The position numbers and the translations under genes were made by a program. The notes beneath the pieces were generated by a model. That model ran no database searches. It was not told where the DNA came from and worked only from the letters and a program-made list of their open reading frames with translations. This document shows, in pieces, positions 23,010-34,999 of a DNA stretch of 64,000 nucleotides. Source of the DNA: Amborella trichopoda (Eukaryota; Streptophyta; Magnoliopsida; Amborellales; Amborellaceae); NCBI RefSeq assembly GCF_000471905.2, contig NW_006498572.1:915497-979496 (forward strand), given 5' to 3'. The first letter of the stretch is position 1. Each line of letters starts with the position of its first letter.

Positions 23010-25734
23010 TACTTAGGTGCCTTTATCTCACCCTCTAGATCTAGATAATCAGGTGGCACGTATCTCGAGTTTTTAGTGAACCCGAGATTTGAGATCACTC
23101 TTTCATAACCTTACTCAAGAGCAAAGGCAGGTATACCAACTGATGAGTGAGGAATTTAAGGTGGGTTTGGGACTTACTCGGGCTGGCTCGCATGGCCACC
23201 CTCTTAGATTACCTCGGAAAGCCCCCCAGTTACTTTAGCTAGTTTAGAATCATCCCCCTCGACCTGTAATCTCCTTGTTTTTCTACACAATACTTCTATG
23301 ATTAATTTGCAGACAAGTGGGTTGAAGAGACCCACCCTTGTCTTATGGCAAAGCACATTCGTGTGGCTAAGAATGTGAGAGGTTAGGATATGGAGTGGAA
23401 GTTTCGAGCAAAGGTCAAAAAGATAAGACAACTTGATATGGCTCAATTACTACTCTAAACCGAGGCCAATATGGCGGTGCTAGGCTATGTCAACCATCAA
23501 TCAAGTGAGAAGATGAGAGAATGAAGAGAAGGCACAAGACGATGGAGAGATAGGGTCCTGGCGGCACTAGACATCGCCACCCACGACCGTAGTGTAGCAG
23601 TGTCACGGCCCTAGGACAGTGCTAGACACTACTGCTCACGGCGTGAGGGGAAGCATGGAACTACAGATGATACTAAGCATTGTCATTAACAACACACGAA
23701 GGCAGCGCGCCCTTACGCAGATGGTGATAGCCTCTCATGAAGCACTTGACAATAGCCATTTACGAAGCTCACGGCGATAGTTCTCATGAGGCGCACGGCA
23801 ATAGGCGTGGGACATAGGGGGAACGGTGACGGGCACTAAACACACTGAGGAGGCTTACAGACAGCGATTGGCACTGTGCAAGTGAAGAAAACTCACGGCC
23901 GGCGATAGGCATTACTGAGACTTCTCACGAGCGGCGATAAGCATCGCGTCTGCGATAGGCATGCAACAGGGGAAGACCCCCACTGGAGGCAATGAGTTTC
24001 GCCATCTGTGCTCTTCACTGAGGCATCCAGGATGCGTCTGTTGACAGCGATGAGCAGCACCATCTGCAAGCCTCACTGGGAGGTAGAGATGGATGAACTG
24101 AAGGAAAAGGAGGCTCACGCATTGTGCTGCCATTGCCATGCGTGACCTGTAGACCACAGGAGAGGCATGCATGACACTGCCACTGCCATGCAGGACCTCT
24201 GAGGGAAGCTCAGACGAAGAAGAGAAAAAGGAAGGAGAGGAAGAGAGAGAATAAGATAAGAAAAAGAAGAAAGAGAAGGTTTACCTTGAGCCTAGGGGTA
24301 CCGATCCAAAAGATTCTCTCAGTTTTCTCTCTTCAAACGTGACACAACAATGAGAAAAAAGAGAAACTTTATTAAGTAAAAACTCTCTCTTTGTGTATTG
24401 TGTGTGTGCATGAGTATTGCATTTTGTGTACAATGATGGTACGTGGTATATATAGAATTTGCCCCAAACATGGGTGGATGATCAAAAGTAACCTAATTGC
24501 TGAAAATTAAAATTAAATTGAATTAAAAGAAATTAGAAAATAGGGTGCAAAATGATAGATTTGCCCCTTCCTAACAATTTGTGGAATTTCATAACAGTCC
24601 TTGTGTTGCCCTAGAACTTGTGTGATCTTGCATAGATGATTCGGCATCATTTTGATGCCCAGTTGATCGAAAGATGATTATTTTCTTGTAGGGCTCGGCA
24701 TAGCGATTGATTTGATACCAACTTCGAGTCATGGATCATGTTTTTAGCGCACAATCATGTGTCTTGAAATTTGAACGGATCTTGAAACTTCGGATCAATT
24801 GTGTGCTCGTTCCTTGATGTTTTTTGGTGATTTCTTTACCGGATCACACTGAGCATGCCGTTACGATCCTGAGGCAACAAACGCAGCTCGATTCCTTATC
24901 CGAACGAAGATTTTGCAACTTTGGAATTTTGGCCTCAATCTGGGATTTCGACGACAGAATTTACAGTCGCTTCGTCGGCTTCATGTGCAGAATCCAACCG
25001 TTCATCATGTATGGGGATAGGGTCGAAGATAGCTCGAGACCTTACGTATGTGATGGAATTGGTCTCACATCGATCGAGCTCGCGAACGGCGTGATTTGAC
25101 TGCTCGAGCGAGGCACAATGCTGCTGATTTTCCTGCACTTTCTTCACCGATCAACAACTTCTCTTTAGCTTTTCTTCATGCTCAAGCGTCGTCATGGGGC
25201 GTGCCACATATCCAAACACTCGTCTTGATGAGATGAACACACTCACAAAATTTGAGCAAGACCCGAAATCGAACGATTGAGATATGAGTGTCAAAATTCA
25301 CTGTTCGTGACTATCCCTTCAATGGTGTGGAGTTGCAAGGTGGCCACACAAGAATAGCGTGCGTCTTCTCCTGTTTCACTCTTTTGCTTATAAGTTCTTC
25401 CTAGAGTATCTGTTTAAGCTGAAATTTGACCCTTGGGAATTTCAACCATTCTGAGTCCAATGGCGGTAATCCCACAGCAAATTGAGATACCAAAAATGTA
25501 GCTCTAGTTATAGGGTCCATTTCAGGTGCTAGAGGTCGATTTTACCGGAATAGTTTCTTGGTCTGCACTACCTTAAACATGTCAGAATGCCACGAAACTT
25601 GGCAGGAGACTTTTGAGAATCCTCATAAACAGATTGACCAATCCTGGGGCCATTATAAGACTGACAAAATTTTCACTATTTGCTAAGCCTTTATTGAGCG
25701 GGGGGCCTATGTTGATGAAAAATATCTTCCAACA
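23010..25734 (-). repeat. T2 3' LTR (2725 bp)
   Basis: Homologous along its whole length to 38151-40830 in the same orientation. On the + strand it starts TACTTAGGTGCC (the other LTR starts TGGTTAGC, so TG has decayed to TA) and ends CTTCCAACA next to the PPT. The two LTRs differ by roughly 10-18% in the parts compared, so the insertion is old. The region 23640-24180 carries diverged GGCGATAGGCAT repeats. Confidence 0.9.
24447..24454 (-). promoter_or_regulatory. TATA box of T2 3' LTR
   Basis: TATATATA read on the - strand within CTATATATACCACGTACC. The same motif is at 39671-39678 in the 5' LTR. Confidence 0.5.
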
Positions 25735-25755
25735 GCATGCCCCGCCAAATGTTGT
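25735..25755 (-). promoter_or_regulatory. T2 polypurine tract region
   Basis: The - strand reads ACAACATTTGGCGGGGCATGC directly before the 3' LTR. Its ACAACATT core is shared with T1 and, one base shorter at the start, with T3. Confidence 0.65.
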
Positions 25756-26189
25756 ACTTCGTGAGTATCGATAAGTCCAATCATTCAGGAAGTTTGAGGG
25801 ATCTTGTAGAAATCCTCACCCTCAAGGGTCTATTTACGATTCTAAAGTGTGAGGCTTTTGTAGAAACCTCCTCGGACAAAATCAAGCCCACACGGAGGCC
25901 AAGTGCTATAAACCTTAAGTCAGCATTGTTCATTGCTACACTAGGTTTGGTTTTTATATTCAAGGTATCTCTGTCTATCCCGTCTAGCGAGGTCTAGTCG
26001 GGGGCTTCTGACCTATCCCGAAAGTTTGGGCTCATGTTAGCCAAGGGATTTTAGCGAGGAATACTTTGAATTCTCTAGCAGGTTGGACCATGGCTTCGTC
26101 ATTTTCTTACCTTCGTGATGGTCTTTAGCATTTTGAAGGGATCTTTTGGTCATTGTCCTCACCCTCAAGGACTCTTGTTGTTGTTGATG

Positions 26190-26310
26190 TTGAAATGTTG
26201 GAGATCGTATGCAGCTCTCACTCCCTGATGAGCCAATTTGTGTTGTTGATGCTTGGGAGATCTTCTGCGGCTCTCACTCCCTGATGAGCCAATTTGTGTT
26301 GTGATTGGAT
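26190..26310 (-). repeat. ~60-bp tandem duplication
   Basis: Two copies containing CTCTCACTCCCTGATGAGCC and AATTTGTGTTGT. Confidence 0.75.
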
Positions 26311-26636
26311 GTTAAAATTTGAGGATTTTAGGTGGACCTCATTAGCCAGGCATGTGATTGTTTGGAAATTGGGTGTCTGCTGAGGCGGTGGTAGTGTGCC
26401 AACCTATTTTGTCGGTCCAAGCACCCTGTCACGGGTTTTTACTTGAACATGGGAAGTGGCGCTGTAAAGACGGTTTTCACGAACTTCTATTATTTCTGGG
26501 TTCTTTTACCCATGACCTTGTGGTCATGTCCACCCTTTTCATCTGTTTTTTCTCACGGTGCCCTTTTGGGGTTTTCACTGTGTCTGAGTTTTGTTTTCAC
26601 AGAAATCTGTTACTCATGGTTTCGTCACCATGCCCG

Positions 26637-26740
26637 TCCATCATTTTTATTCATGGCGTTCCCTTATACAGGTGTGCACCATGTCAGTCCATCATTTTTA
26701 CTCATGGCGTTCCCTTATACAGGTGTGCACCATGCCCGTT
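26637..26740 (-). repeat. ~51-bp tandem duplication
   Basis: Two near-identical copies of a unit containing CATGGCGTTCCCTTATACAG and GTGTGCACCATG. Confidence 0.8.
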
Positions 26741-27040
26741 TTTCGTGTGAAGGGGTGTTTAGGATGGTGCCTTCGAGACCTATGCGAAGCCTTTTAACAT
26801 CATGCGGTAGGACGTGCACTATAGTTTAGGGTCATATAGCTGGATTGAGATGATGATGAATGGTAGTCTATAGAGGCCATGGAGTGAGTAAGGTGGTAGT
26901 TACGACTCACTTTGGGAAGATGGCACAAGGCTACCTATGAAGGGAGAATGGTGACCCACTAGTGGATGGCAAATATGGATTGTGAAATGGTTCGCCATTT
27001 TTGTGAGCATGAGTAAGACTCACAAGGAGAATTATGGATG

Positions 27041-27430
27041 GTGTGCACACACGAACGGCTCAGTTAGGGAAGGTGTGCATGAAGATGCAAGTAAAGGGCA
27101 TGTGCGCATATGTGGACTCACTGGGGAGGTAATGATGGTGGTGTGCACACACGAATGGATCGGTTAGGGAAGGCATGTGTGGAGATGCAAGTAAAAGGGG
27201 TGTGTGCGTATGTGGACTGATTAGGGAGGTAATGAAAGTGGTGCGCACACATGAATAGGTCGATTAGGGAAGGCATGCGTGGAGATGCACGTAAAAGGGG
27301 TGTGCGCGTATGTGGACTCATTGGGGAGGTAATGAAAGTGTGTGCGCACATGAATGGGTCGGTTAGGGAAAACGTGCGTGAAGATGCACGTAAAGGGGGT
27401 GTGCGTGCATGTGAGGGGGCATTTAATGTC
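27041..27430 (-). repeat. ~100-bp tandem array, four copies
   Basis: Units contain GGTTAGGGAAGGCATGCGTG-like, GATGCAAGTAAAAGGGG and TGTGGACTCATTGGGGAGGT blocks. T1 has only about one copy of this unit (10470-10545), so the array expanded in T2. Confidence 0.8.
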
Positions 27431-27439
27431 AAGCCTCCT

Positions 27440-28490
27440 TGACCTAGGAAAAGCAGTTTAACATCATGCGGCCAGGATGTGCACTTTGGTTTAAGGTCAT
27501 ATAGCTTGGACTGTGGTTATGCAGTTTAAAGTGATGCAACTAGGACTGTGCAGTTTAAGGTTGTGCAACTAGACCCTTGCTGCAGTTTAAGGTCATATAG
27601 TTTGGACTATGGTTGTGCAGTTTAAAGTCATGTAGCATGGACCATGCAGTTTAAGGTCATGCAACTATACCTCCGCTACAGTTTAAGGTCATATAGTTTG
27701 AACCGTGGCTGTACAGTTTAAAGTCATGCAGCATGGACCAGAGTGTGGGTCGCCATGTAGATGAAGCTGCATGGGGGATAGGTCTATGGATATCCATCTA
27801 ACTCGCTGGTGATAAAGATAGTCAAGGCTATACACAAGCAGATAGATTTAGATGAAGATAGTGGCCCTACGAGGAGTGGCAGGCGTAAGCAGACTTCTCT
27901 GGGGATTAAGAGGGTAAGTGTGACTCCAAGGGGATAATGAGTAATGGTATGCATGTAATTCCGCTGGGGATGATGGCCGGAGCACAGTGTAACCTCATTG
28001 GGGCTTGAGAAGATAAGAATGACCTTAACTCCATGAAGATAGTGGGTTGCAGTAGTATGTGACCGTCGCTAGGATGTTGGTACGAAACAAACCCATTGGG
28101 GATTAAAGGGGTAGGTATGGCCTTTGCATACATCTAACTCCACTAGGGATGTTGATGAAATCCACCTTAGCGAAGAGGTGGTTCATCACTCGGGCTGTGC
28201 GTTACAGTTTTAGGATCTTGTAGCTCGGACCATGGTGATAAGGTCATGCGGCTAGGACCATGCAGTTTAAGGTCGTACAACTAGACCTTCGCTACAGTTT
28301 AAGGTCATGTAGTTTGGACCATGGCACTAAGCCTTTCAACATCGTGCTGTCAGGACATGCACTATGGTTTAAGGTCGTCCAACTAGACCATAGTCATACA
28401 CTTTTGAGTCGTGCGACGAGGACTAAACAATTTAAGGTCGTGCAACTAGACCTCCGCTACAGTTTAGGTCATACAGTTTGGACTGTGGTG
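27440..28490 (-). repeat. Array of GTTTAAGGTCATGCAACTAGACC-like units
   Basis: Many diverged ~35-bp units in two blocks (27440-27740 and 28200-28490). They are separated by a block with CTCCACTGGGGAT-type motifs (27760-28150). It is the counterpart of 9640-10455 in T1. Confidence 0.7.
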
Positions 28491-28609
28491 CAGGGAATGA
28501 ACATCCTGAGGATGCAGGACAACGGTCCAAATGGGAGTGTCATGGCATGCGAGTGGCACCAAGTGTCGAATGGCATGCGCGGCATTAGGCCCAGATGATG
28601 TGGGCATGG

Positions 28610-28850
28610 CATTAGGTCCCTTGGTGAGGTGCTCGGCAGTAGCCCTTGACGAAGCGCATGGGGCTAGCGCCTTGATGAAGTGTGCAGCGATAGCCTTGAC
28701 GAGGCATGCGATGATAGCCCCCTGACGAAGCGCGCCACGATAGCCTTGATGAGGTGTGTGACGATAGCCCTCTGACAAAGCGCGCAACGATGACCTTGAC
28801 GAGGTGCGCAGCGATAGCCCTCTGACAAAGCACGCGGCGATGACCCTTTC
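28610..28850 (-). repeat. ~50-bp array with GCGATAGCC core
   Basis: About five diverged units of TTGACGAGG(C/T)GCGCAGCGATAGCC type. Similar GCGATAGC/GGCAATAGCC motifs occur in the T2 LTRs at 23740-23970 and 38930-39190. Confidence 0.65.
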
Positions 28851-30424
28851 AGATCTTGGGCTTGTCCCGCTCCGGCCTGATCTTATTACCGTCAGGAACT
28901 GAGGGTTGGAGCATCATTTCATATTTTTCAAGGGCAGTTTGCAGTACTATTGAGTATAAAAGGGGGAAAACCCCATTATACCATTTACCGAAGGGTAAAA
29001 CAGTTGAAGAGTTTTAAAGAGAGAAAGAGAGAGTCAGAGCCTCTGACAAGAGATTTGCGACGAGAACTTCTCGGTCAAGATTTGCAGAGATAGGCGGTTA
29101 GGAGCTTTCCTGGCAAGCTTCAGGACATCGCGAAGCTTTAGACCATGATCATGAGCATTTTTCAAAGAGTGTCGAGGCTCTCTCAGGGTAAAATAGGGCT
29201 TATCAGAGCCTTAGCTGGTTTTGTAACGGTGCTCTATCGGAGCTTGAGTGTTTCTCCGGTAGTTTCGTAGCTGCTGGCGAGGTTGCAGAAGGTTCAAAGG
29301 GCTCTGTTGGTCCTCTGGTTGTTGGAGGAGAAGAAGGAGGAGCTGCAGCAATGGACTCACCGAGAACTCAATGGAATTCCGGTGAGTTTGCGGTGAACTG
29401 TTGAAGTGAGAAAACAGGGAGAAGGGAAACCCGTAGGATCACAGGGAAGTTTTCTGAGGATTTCGGTGGTTTTCTACTATATTCCCGACTGTCAAAAAGG
29501 GGGAAGAACAGGGTCAAACGAGGTTTCCGATTAGCGGGGAAGTGCTTGAGGTGAAACCCGAAGGGTTGAAAGGTCATGAGGAGGTGAACCGTCAGGGAGG
29601 AACGATGATTGGGGAAGTCGAAGAGGCGTGGGAATTAATGTCCCTTGGGAGTTGGAGACGGTGGGAATTGGGGCACCCCAAGGGCATGCGTGACATTAAA
29701 TCGCATGCAGTGTTGTCTTCGTGCGTCCCTAGGCCACGGACGGTGGTAGCCATGCTCGTCGCTCGCGAAAATGTTATCGCGCGATGTTGGCCTACCCATG
29801 GTGATGGTAGAACTCAACATTATGTTGCACATGGCGATGGCTGCGTATGGTGCTGAGTTGAGTGTGGCGATGACCATGAACGGCGATATTTCTCGGGGTC
29901 AAGAGTGATGGCAAACGAGGAGGACCTGCCACTGTGGTTTGTTGGCAGCCAAATCCTCCAACACAACCGTGAAGTCCATGTTGCTCCGTCATGAGCCGGT
30001 TCCTTGGAAGCCACGCCTCGTCAAATGAATTGAAGCTGACTCGGAAATGGTTGGCTTCTTCTTCATGAGGAGAGCATTTCTTTGGTGAGTTTGCTTCCTC
30101 TTCATGAGGAAGGAATTTCTTTTAGCCTTTCTTCATGAGGAAGGAATTTCTTTTAGCCTTTCACCGTCTTCTTATCCTCAAATGCAAGTGCAACACTTTT
30201 GATGTCAACTGTTTTCTTTCCCTCAAATATAAGAGAATTGTAATCTCCCTAATAATGGGCCTCTTGGCTTGTATCTTGTAGCACATTTTTTCTATAATAA
30301 AAAGAGTTAGAATTTGTTCAGACTGCCTTGCTTGCTTGGCTTTGAGTCTCTTTTCTGGAGTATGCATCACGGATAGTACTTCTTTAAGTATCACCCATTG
30401 ATAGGGGGCATTGCCTCCTCTCCA

Positions 30425-31800
30425 TCTGAGTTCGCCAGTATATAGGCCCATTTGGTGTGACCTTCTTGACTATGAATGGGCCTTCCCACTTAGGTTCGAA
30501 CTTTCCCTTACGTGCCCGTTCATGACAATCGGTCTCTTGACTACTAGGACTAGGTCCCCACGAGCGAATGTGCGAACCTTGACAGATTTGTCAAAGGCTC
30601 TTTTCATTCTTCCTTGATTGAGTTAGAGGTTCTGTTGAGCCTCCAGTCATTTTTCATCAAGGGAATCCAACTCCTGGTAACGGAGCTTAACCCTCTCATC
30701 CTCGGTCAGTCCCTGATATATAGCGATACGGAGTGAGGGTATTTGAACCTCGATGGGTAAGACTGCCTCACCTCCATAGACCAGGGAATAAGGGGTAGAG
30801 TTTGTAGCATTGTGAATGGCGGTGCGATAAGCCCATAGAGCCTCAAGCAGCTCCTCATGCCAGTTCTTCTTTGACTTTGAGACTAACTTCTGGAGCACCC
30901 TGCACAGAGTTCTATTGAATGCCTAAATCGTTGGCTCAAGGGTAGTACATGGTCGAGTACTTCCACTAAAAAACTAAACTGGTTGGCCAGGCGATCAATG
31001 TAATGGCTTCTGAATTGAGGGCCATTATCAGAGATTATTCTGCCCGAAACCCCGAACCGGTATATGATGTGGTGATGCACGAAGTTAGCCACAGTGGTCC
31101 CTGGAACCTGTTTGAGAGGGATTGCCTCAGCCCACTTGGAGAAGTAATTTGTCGCTGCTAGAATGAAGGCATGACCCAAGGTGGAAGGAGGGTCGATGGA
31201 TCATACAATGTCCATATCCCACTAGGAAAAGGGCCATGATGTCACTGTAGGATGGAGAGGCTCCGGGGGCTGATGAATGAGGCTTGAAAGAATTTGGCAC
31301 ACCTAGCATCTCTTGGCGTAGTTTTGGGCGTTAACCACCATTGAAGGCCAATAATAGATGAGCCTGCGTATGCGCTCGTAGAGCTTAGGGTCAGACTGAT
31401 ACTGCCCGTAGATACCTGGATGCACTTCTTCCAGTACTTTGCTTGCCTCTTATGCATCGACGCTTCTAAGGAGAATTTTATCAAATGACCGACGAATGAG
31501 AACATCCCTGTCGAGAACGGCGTACTTGGTAGACATCCATCATATGCCATTGAGTTCCGCCCGATCCTAAGCTAGCCTTCCATGCTTTATGAAGTCCATG
31601 ATAGGCTCACTCCAGTCTTCCACTTGTTCGATCTCCATGCACATCGGCTCGAAGAAATCAAGCTCTTGCTTCTCGGCCTTGGATTATTTGCCTCAGGATA
31701 TTTCCTGTTCTACCTTAATGACGTCCTTAGCTGCGTGGAGCCCTCCGAATGGATAAGGAGGGCATTCAGGGAAGACAGCCCTCTCATCATCTGCGTCAAC
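30425..31800 (-). pseudogene. T2 integrase (degenerate)
   Basis: Zinc-binding domain at about 31290-31450 (EVHPGIYGQYQSD, second His replaced by Tyr; C-x2-C near 31300-31320). Core with WDMDIV (first Asp, about 31205-31222), ILAATNYFSKWAEAIPLK, and IISDNGPQF (second Asp, about 31015-31045). A small disruption at about 30930 removes the segment where the catalytic Glu should be. The C-terminal module has LPIEVQIPSLR (30745) and FEPKWEGPFIV (about 30465-30500). The N-terminal linker is at 31580-31800. Several stops and frameshifts. Confidence 0.8.
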
Positions 31801-31849
31801 TTCGGTTCTTAAGTCAACATGTCTCCATTCGGTTACCCAGACTGGGGTA

Positions 31850-32270
31850 GTCCCTGATGAAGATAACTGAATGGTGGCCCTGAGCTTTGAGTGCGCATCC
31901 GCTTACGATTTTAACCTTCTATGGATGTGAAGTTTTGGTCGTTTCATAATAAGGCTTGAGAGTATCCTTCCTTATGTCATATATCCCCTTAGGCTGTCGG
32001 ATGACCAGCTCAAAGTTGTCGAAGATGTTTAGCCGCCTCAAATCTAACTCTTAGACGATCTTCAACCCGATTATGAGGGCTTGATATTCAGCTTCATTAT
32101 GAGAAAATGCCTCTGCTAGTGAGAAGGTTAGAGGAATCATTCCACCCTCGGGAGTCCAGAACACGACTCTGGCGCCCCCTCTATCAGACTGAAATGCTCC
32201 ATCAAAATACATCTCCCACAATCGAGTTAGCGCCGTACATAAAACTTCTTCATCTGAAGATCACTTGACT
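31850..32270 (-). pseudogene. T2 second RNase H (archaeal-like)
   Basis: WEMYFDGAFQSDRGGARVVF (about 32165-32222), HNEAEYQALIIGLK (about 32065-32105), then NIFDNFELVIRQPKG where relatives have GDSEL. The C-terminal Asp motif is poorly preserved near 31880. The position between the first RNase H and the integrase identifies the Tat-specific domain. Confidence 0.7.
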
Positions 32271-32279
32271 GGGGAGATT

Positions 32280-33520
32280 TCGACGGGACTGGGTGAGCCA
32301 CGAGGAAGTCTACTAGGGCTTGACCTTTGACTGCCTCATGTGGTACATATGTGATGTCAAACTCCATTAGCAATAATGGCCCTTGGCCAAACGTCCTGAC
32401 AAGCATGGCCGGGGCATGAGGAACTTGACCAGTTCCGCCTTGGAGATTAACTTGACCTCATGACCAAGCAAGTAATGGCAGAGCTTCTGTATCGCAAAGA
32501 TCAAGGCTAGGCACATCTTCTCAATGGGAGGGTAGTTCTTCTTGGCTCCTTGCATTCTACGGCTAAGATAATAGAGTGTTGTCTCTTTTCCTCCATCATT
32601 GCTCTGCGCTCAGAGTGCCTCGAGTGACTCATCAAGGGCAATCATGCATAGGATGAGAGGCCTTCCTAACACTGACGTAGAGAGTATTAGTGGATTCAAC
32701 AAGTATTGCTTGATGTCATCGAGCGCAGCTTAGCACGCTTCATCCCATATGAAGGGAGTGTCCTTCTTAAGAAAGTGTGAAAAGGGCCTGCATCGTCCTG
32801 AGAGGTTAGAGGTGAACCTTTGAATGTAGGCCAATTGCCCTTGGAGAGACCGCAGTTCATGCAGGGTTGTAGGCGGTGGCTTGTCCTGAATTGCCTTGAT
32901 CTTGACTGGCTCAATCTCCAACCCACGATATCTCACGATGAACCCTAAGAATTTCTCGAGTGTATGCCGAAGGCACATTTCAAGGGGTTCATTGTGAGTT
33001 GGTGACGTATGAGCATCTTTTGTTTCAGATTTCACCACCAGGTTGTCCACATAACACTTGACCTCCCTGTGGATCATGTCCTTGAAGATGGTCATCATGG
33101 CTCACTGGTATGCGGCGTCGGCGTTCTTTAACCAGAAAGGCATCACAATGTAACAAAAGACACCTTTTGGAGTCAAGAATGCGGTGGCCTCCTCATCTTT
33201 TGGTGCCATCCTGATTTGATTATAACCAGAATACCCATCCATTAAGGAGAAGATTTAACAATGAGTCGTGGAGTCGACAAGCATCTCAGTGAATGGCAAA
33301 GGGAAGTCGTCCTTGGGGCAGGCAGTGTTCAAGTCGCAGAAATCAATATAGACCCTGATTTGGCCATTCTTCTTCTTGACTGGGACAATATTTACCAACC
33401 ATTTTTGGTATTTGACTTCACGTATGAATCCAGCTTGCCTGAGCTTGTTCACCTCAGCGTCAATCTACATCTCAAGGTCAGGTCTAAACCTTCTTGATTT
33501 CTGCTTCATGGGTTTGATGG
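32280..33520 (-). pseudogene. pol: T2 reverse transcriptase and RNase H (degenerate)
   Basis: RT from LRQAGFIREVKYQKW (about 33440) through YIDFCDLNTACPKDDFPLPFTEML, SGYNQIRMAP and FLTPKGVFCYIVMPFWLKNA to CYVDNLVV (the YVDN codons at 33042-33053). The second catalytic Asp is Asn. RNase H begins after the SLQGQLAYIQRF and FIWDEAC segments (32730-32890), and continues with LGRPLILCMIALDESLEAL-like and QGAKKNYPPIEKMCLALIFAIQKL (32480-32555). Stops occur at several positions, including the codon after DEAC that is also a stop in T1. Confidence 0.85.
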
Positions 33521-34760
33521 TTGGATCAATACTAAGGTGTTGGACAACAATCTGGGGGTCTATACTGGGCATCTCATGATAATTCCAGGCAAAGATGTCT
33601 CGATTTGCTCAGAGGAGGGAAATATATCTTTCTTTCTCCTCTGAGGACATTTTTGCTGATATGAAAGTTGGCCTCAGATCGCCTCATCTCCCAGGTTGAT
33701 CTCTTCAAGTTCATCAGTTGTGGCCTGACTGCCTTCTTCCCACTCTTCTGAAGCTTCCTGGAGTTCCTCGTCAGGGGACTCACAAGGATTCTCATTTACC
33801 TCAAATGTAGAAACCCATGATCCCGACATCTTAGCTTCTAGGAGGGACGTAGTGTGGAAGAGGACCGGTCTCTAGCTGGTCCAAGCGATGAAAGGGTCAA
33901 ATTCGATGATCTTGTGACTGAGATCACTTGGTGCTTGCCCCGATCTGGGTGATTCATGCACTTGGATCATGTCGCAGGCCTCGTGGGAGCAGGAGCTTAA
34001 AGATCACTTGGTTTTGGCTTGGGTTGACAGGGCGTTGGCGACTGTTGAGAATCCAGCCGTCTGGGCCAACATTCCTATGAGGCGCTCTTATTGTGACATG
34101 TTGAGACTGGTGCTTTCCAGCTCTCTGTTTAGAACCTCGCAGTCTGAACACTATCGAGCTTCATTGTGGAGAGAATAGAAGAGGAGGGTGGAGAAGAAGA
34201 GTTAGAATGTTCTGGGCAGCTTTTTACGTCGTCACCGGAATTGGACATGTGCTGGGGGTATTTAAGGTGCTACTCCGGCTTTGACCGTTGTGGGGTGCTT
34301 TTAGCATCGTCACCCATATTGGAGGAATCCCGAGTTGCTAGTGACTCAAGGATGTCCACCTGATTGGACGACAGGACAAGGCGAGCTACGCTTGGGATGA
34401 AGTCCTGCAAGGTCGACAGTGGGGGGAGAGGCTTGAGAAATTCTTCCTCGGCTGGTGGCTGAGGAAGACGATTCCTTCAGCGAGTTGACCGAGGTGCTCG
34501 CTATCTCCTTCTGGATCCCTGAGGGGGTGTTTGGACTGCCCTATCAGGCTGGTCGGTAGTCTTAACTTGGTGTACTTCCTCACGCTTTAGGGATTTGAGT
34601 CTACTTCACCCATGGTAGACTTCTCAAGCTTGAGAGGTCGAGGGTTTTGAAGAGTGTAGTGTATGCTCATGAGGGGTTTGTAGTGTGGCTTCCTCTTGAA
34701 CAGGAGCGCAGGGCTAGACACGTTTTGGGAGAACAACACAAACAATGTGGCCTTGCTGGA
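33521..34760 (-). pseudogene. T2 gag-RT linker, no protease core visible
   Basis: It contains degenerate NRELESTSLNMSQ (about 34130-34090) matching DRELEGTNISRMQ of T1, SGSWVSTFEVNENP (about 33785-33830) and EEINLGDEA (about 33685-33715), each with a counterpart at the same place in T1. No D-[STG]-G-[SA] active site or ILLG-P motif is seen in any frame that I read. A Pro/Ser-rich stretch lies at about 34170-34400. Confidence 0.5.
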
Positions 34761-34764
34761 CCTT

Positions 34765-34995
34765 GTCCGTGACTATAGCTTCGAACCCAGAGCACTCTTT
34801 GAGTTCGTGGACCCATTCTTGGTGATACGGGCACCAGAGTTTCTTCATTCCCTAGGCAAGATGCCTCAGCTGCCTGAAAGACTTGGGAGTGGTGAGGCCC
34901 TGTTGGAGCATTGCTTCGCAGAGAGTCTTGCTCAGTGTTTTCCTGGGCATGAGTCGGGATGTTTTCTTGCATAGGCAGAAGGGGGATTTGAGGGC
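34765..34995 (-). pseudogene. Extra copy of the Gag C-terminal knuckle region in T2
   Basis: Encodes TLCEAMLQQGLTTPKSFRQ-like sequence, a stop, then KKLWCPYHQEWVHELKECSGFEAI. It parallels the preceding copy at 35021-35170 (IMLEEGNIMPKSTRQ...LWCVYHLVRGHDVSECTDF) and the single copy in T1 (MIFQEVLITPKSARQ...YWCP-HQIWVHDLSKCSSF). The repeated unit spans the end of the gag helical part and a CX2HX4-HX4C knuckle. Confidence 0.6.
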
Positions 34996-34999
34996 ATCC

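Larger units (their letters stand above)
25756..30424 (-). other. T2 long 3' non-coding region
   Basis: 4.7 kb between the integrase end and the PPT, without recognisable protein. It consists largely of tandem arrays listed separately (26190-26310, 26637-26740, 27041-27430, 27440-28490, 28610-28850, 30060-30165). The part 28900-30050 has no clear repeat and corresponds to 8700-9600 of T1. Short frames in this region are not supported as genes. Confidence 0.6.
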
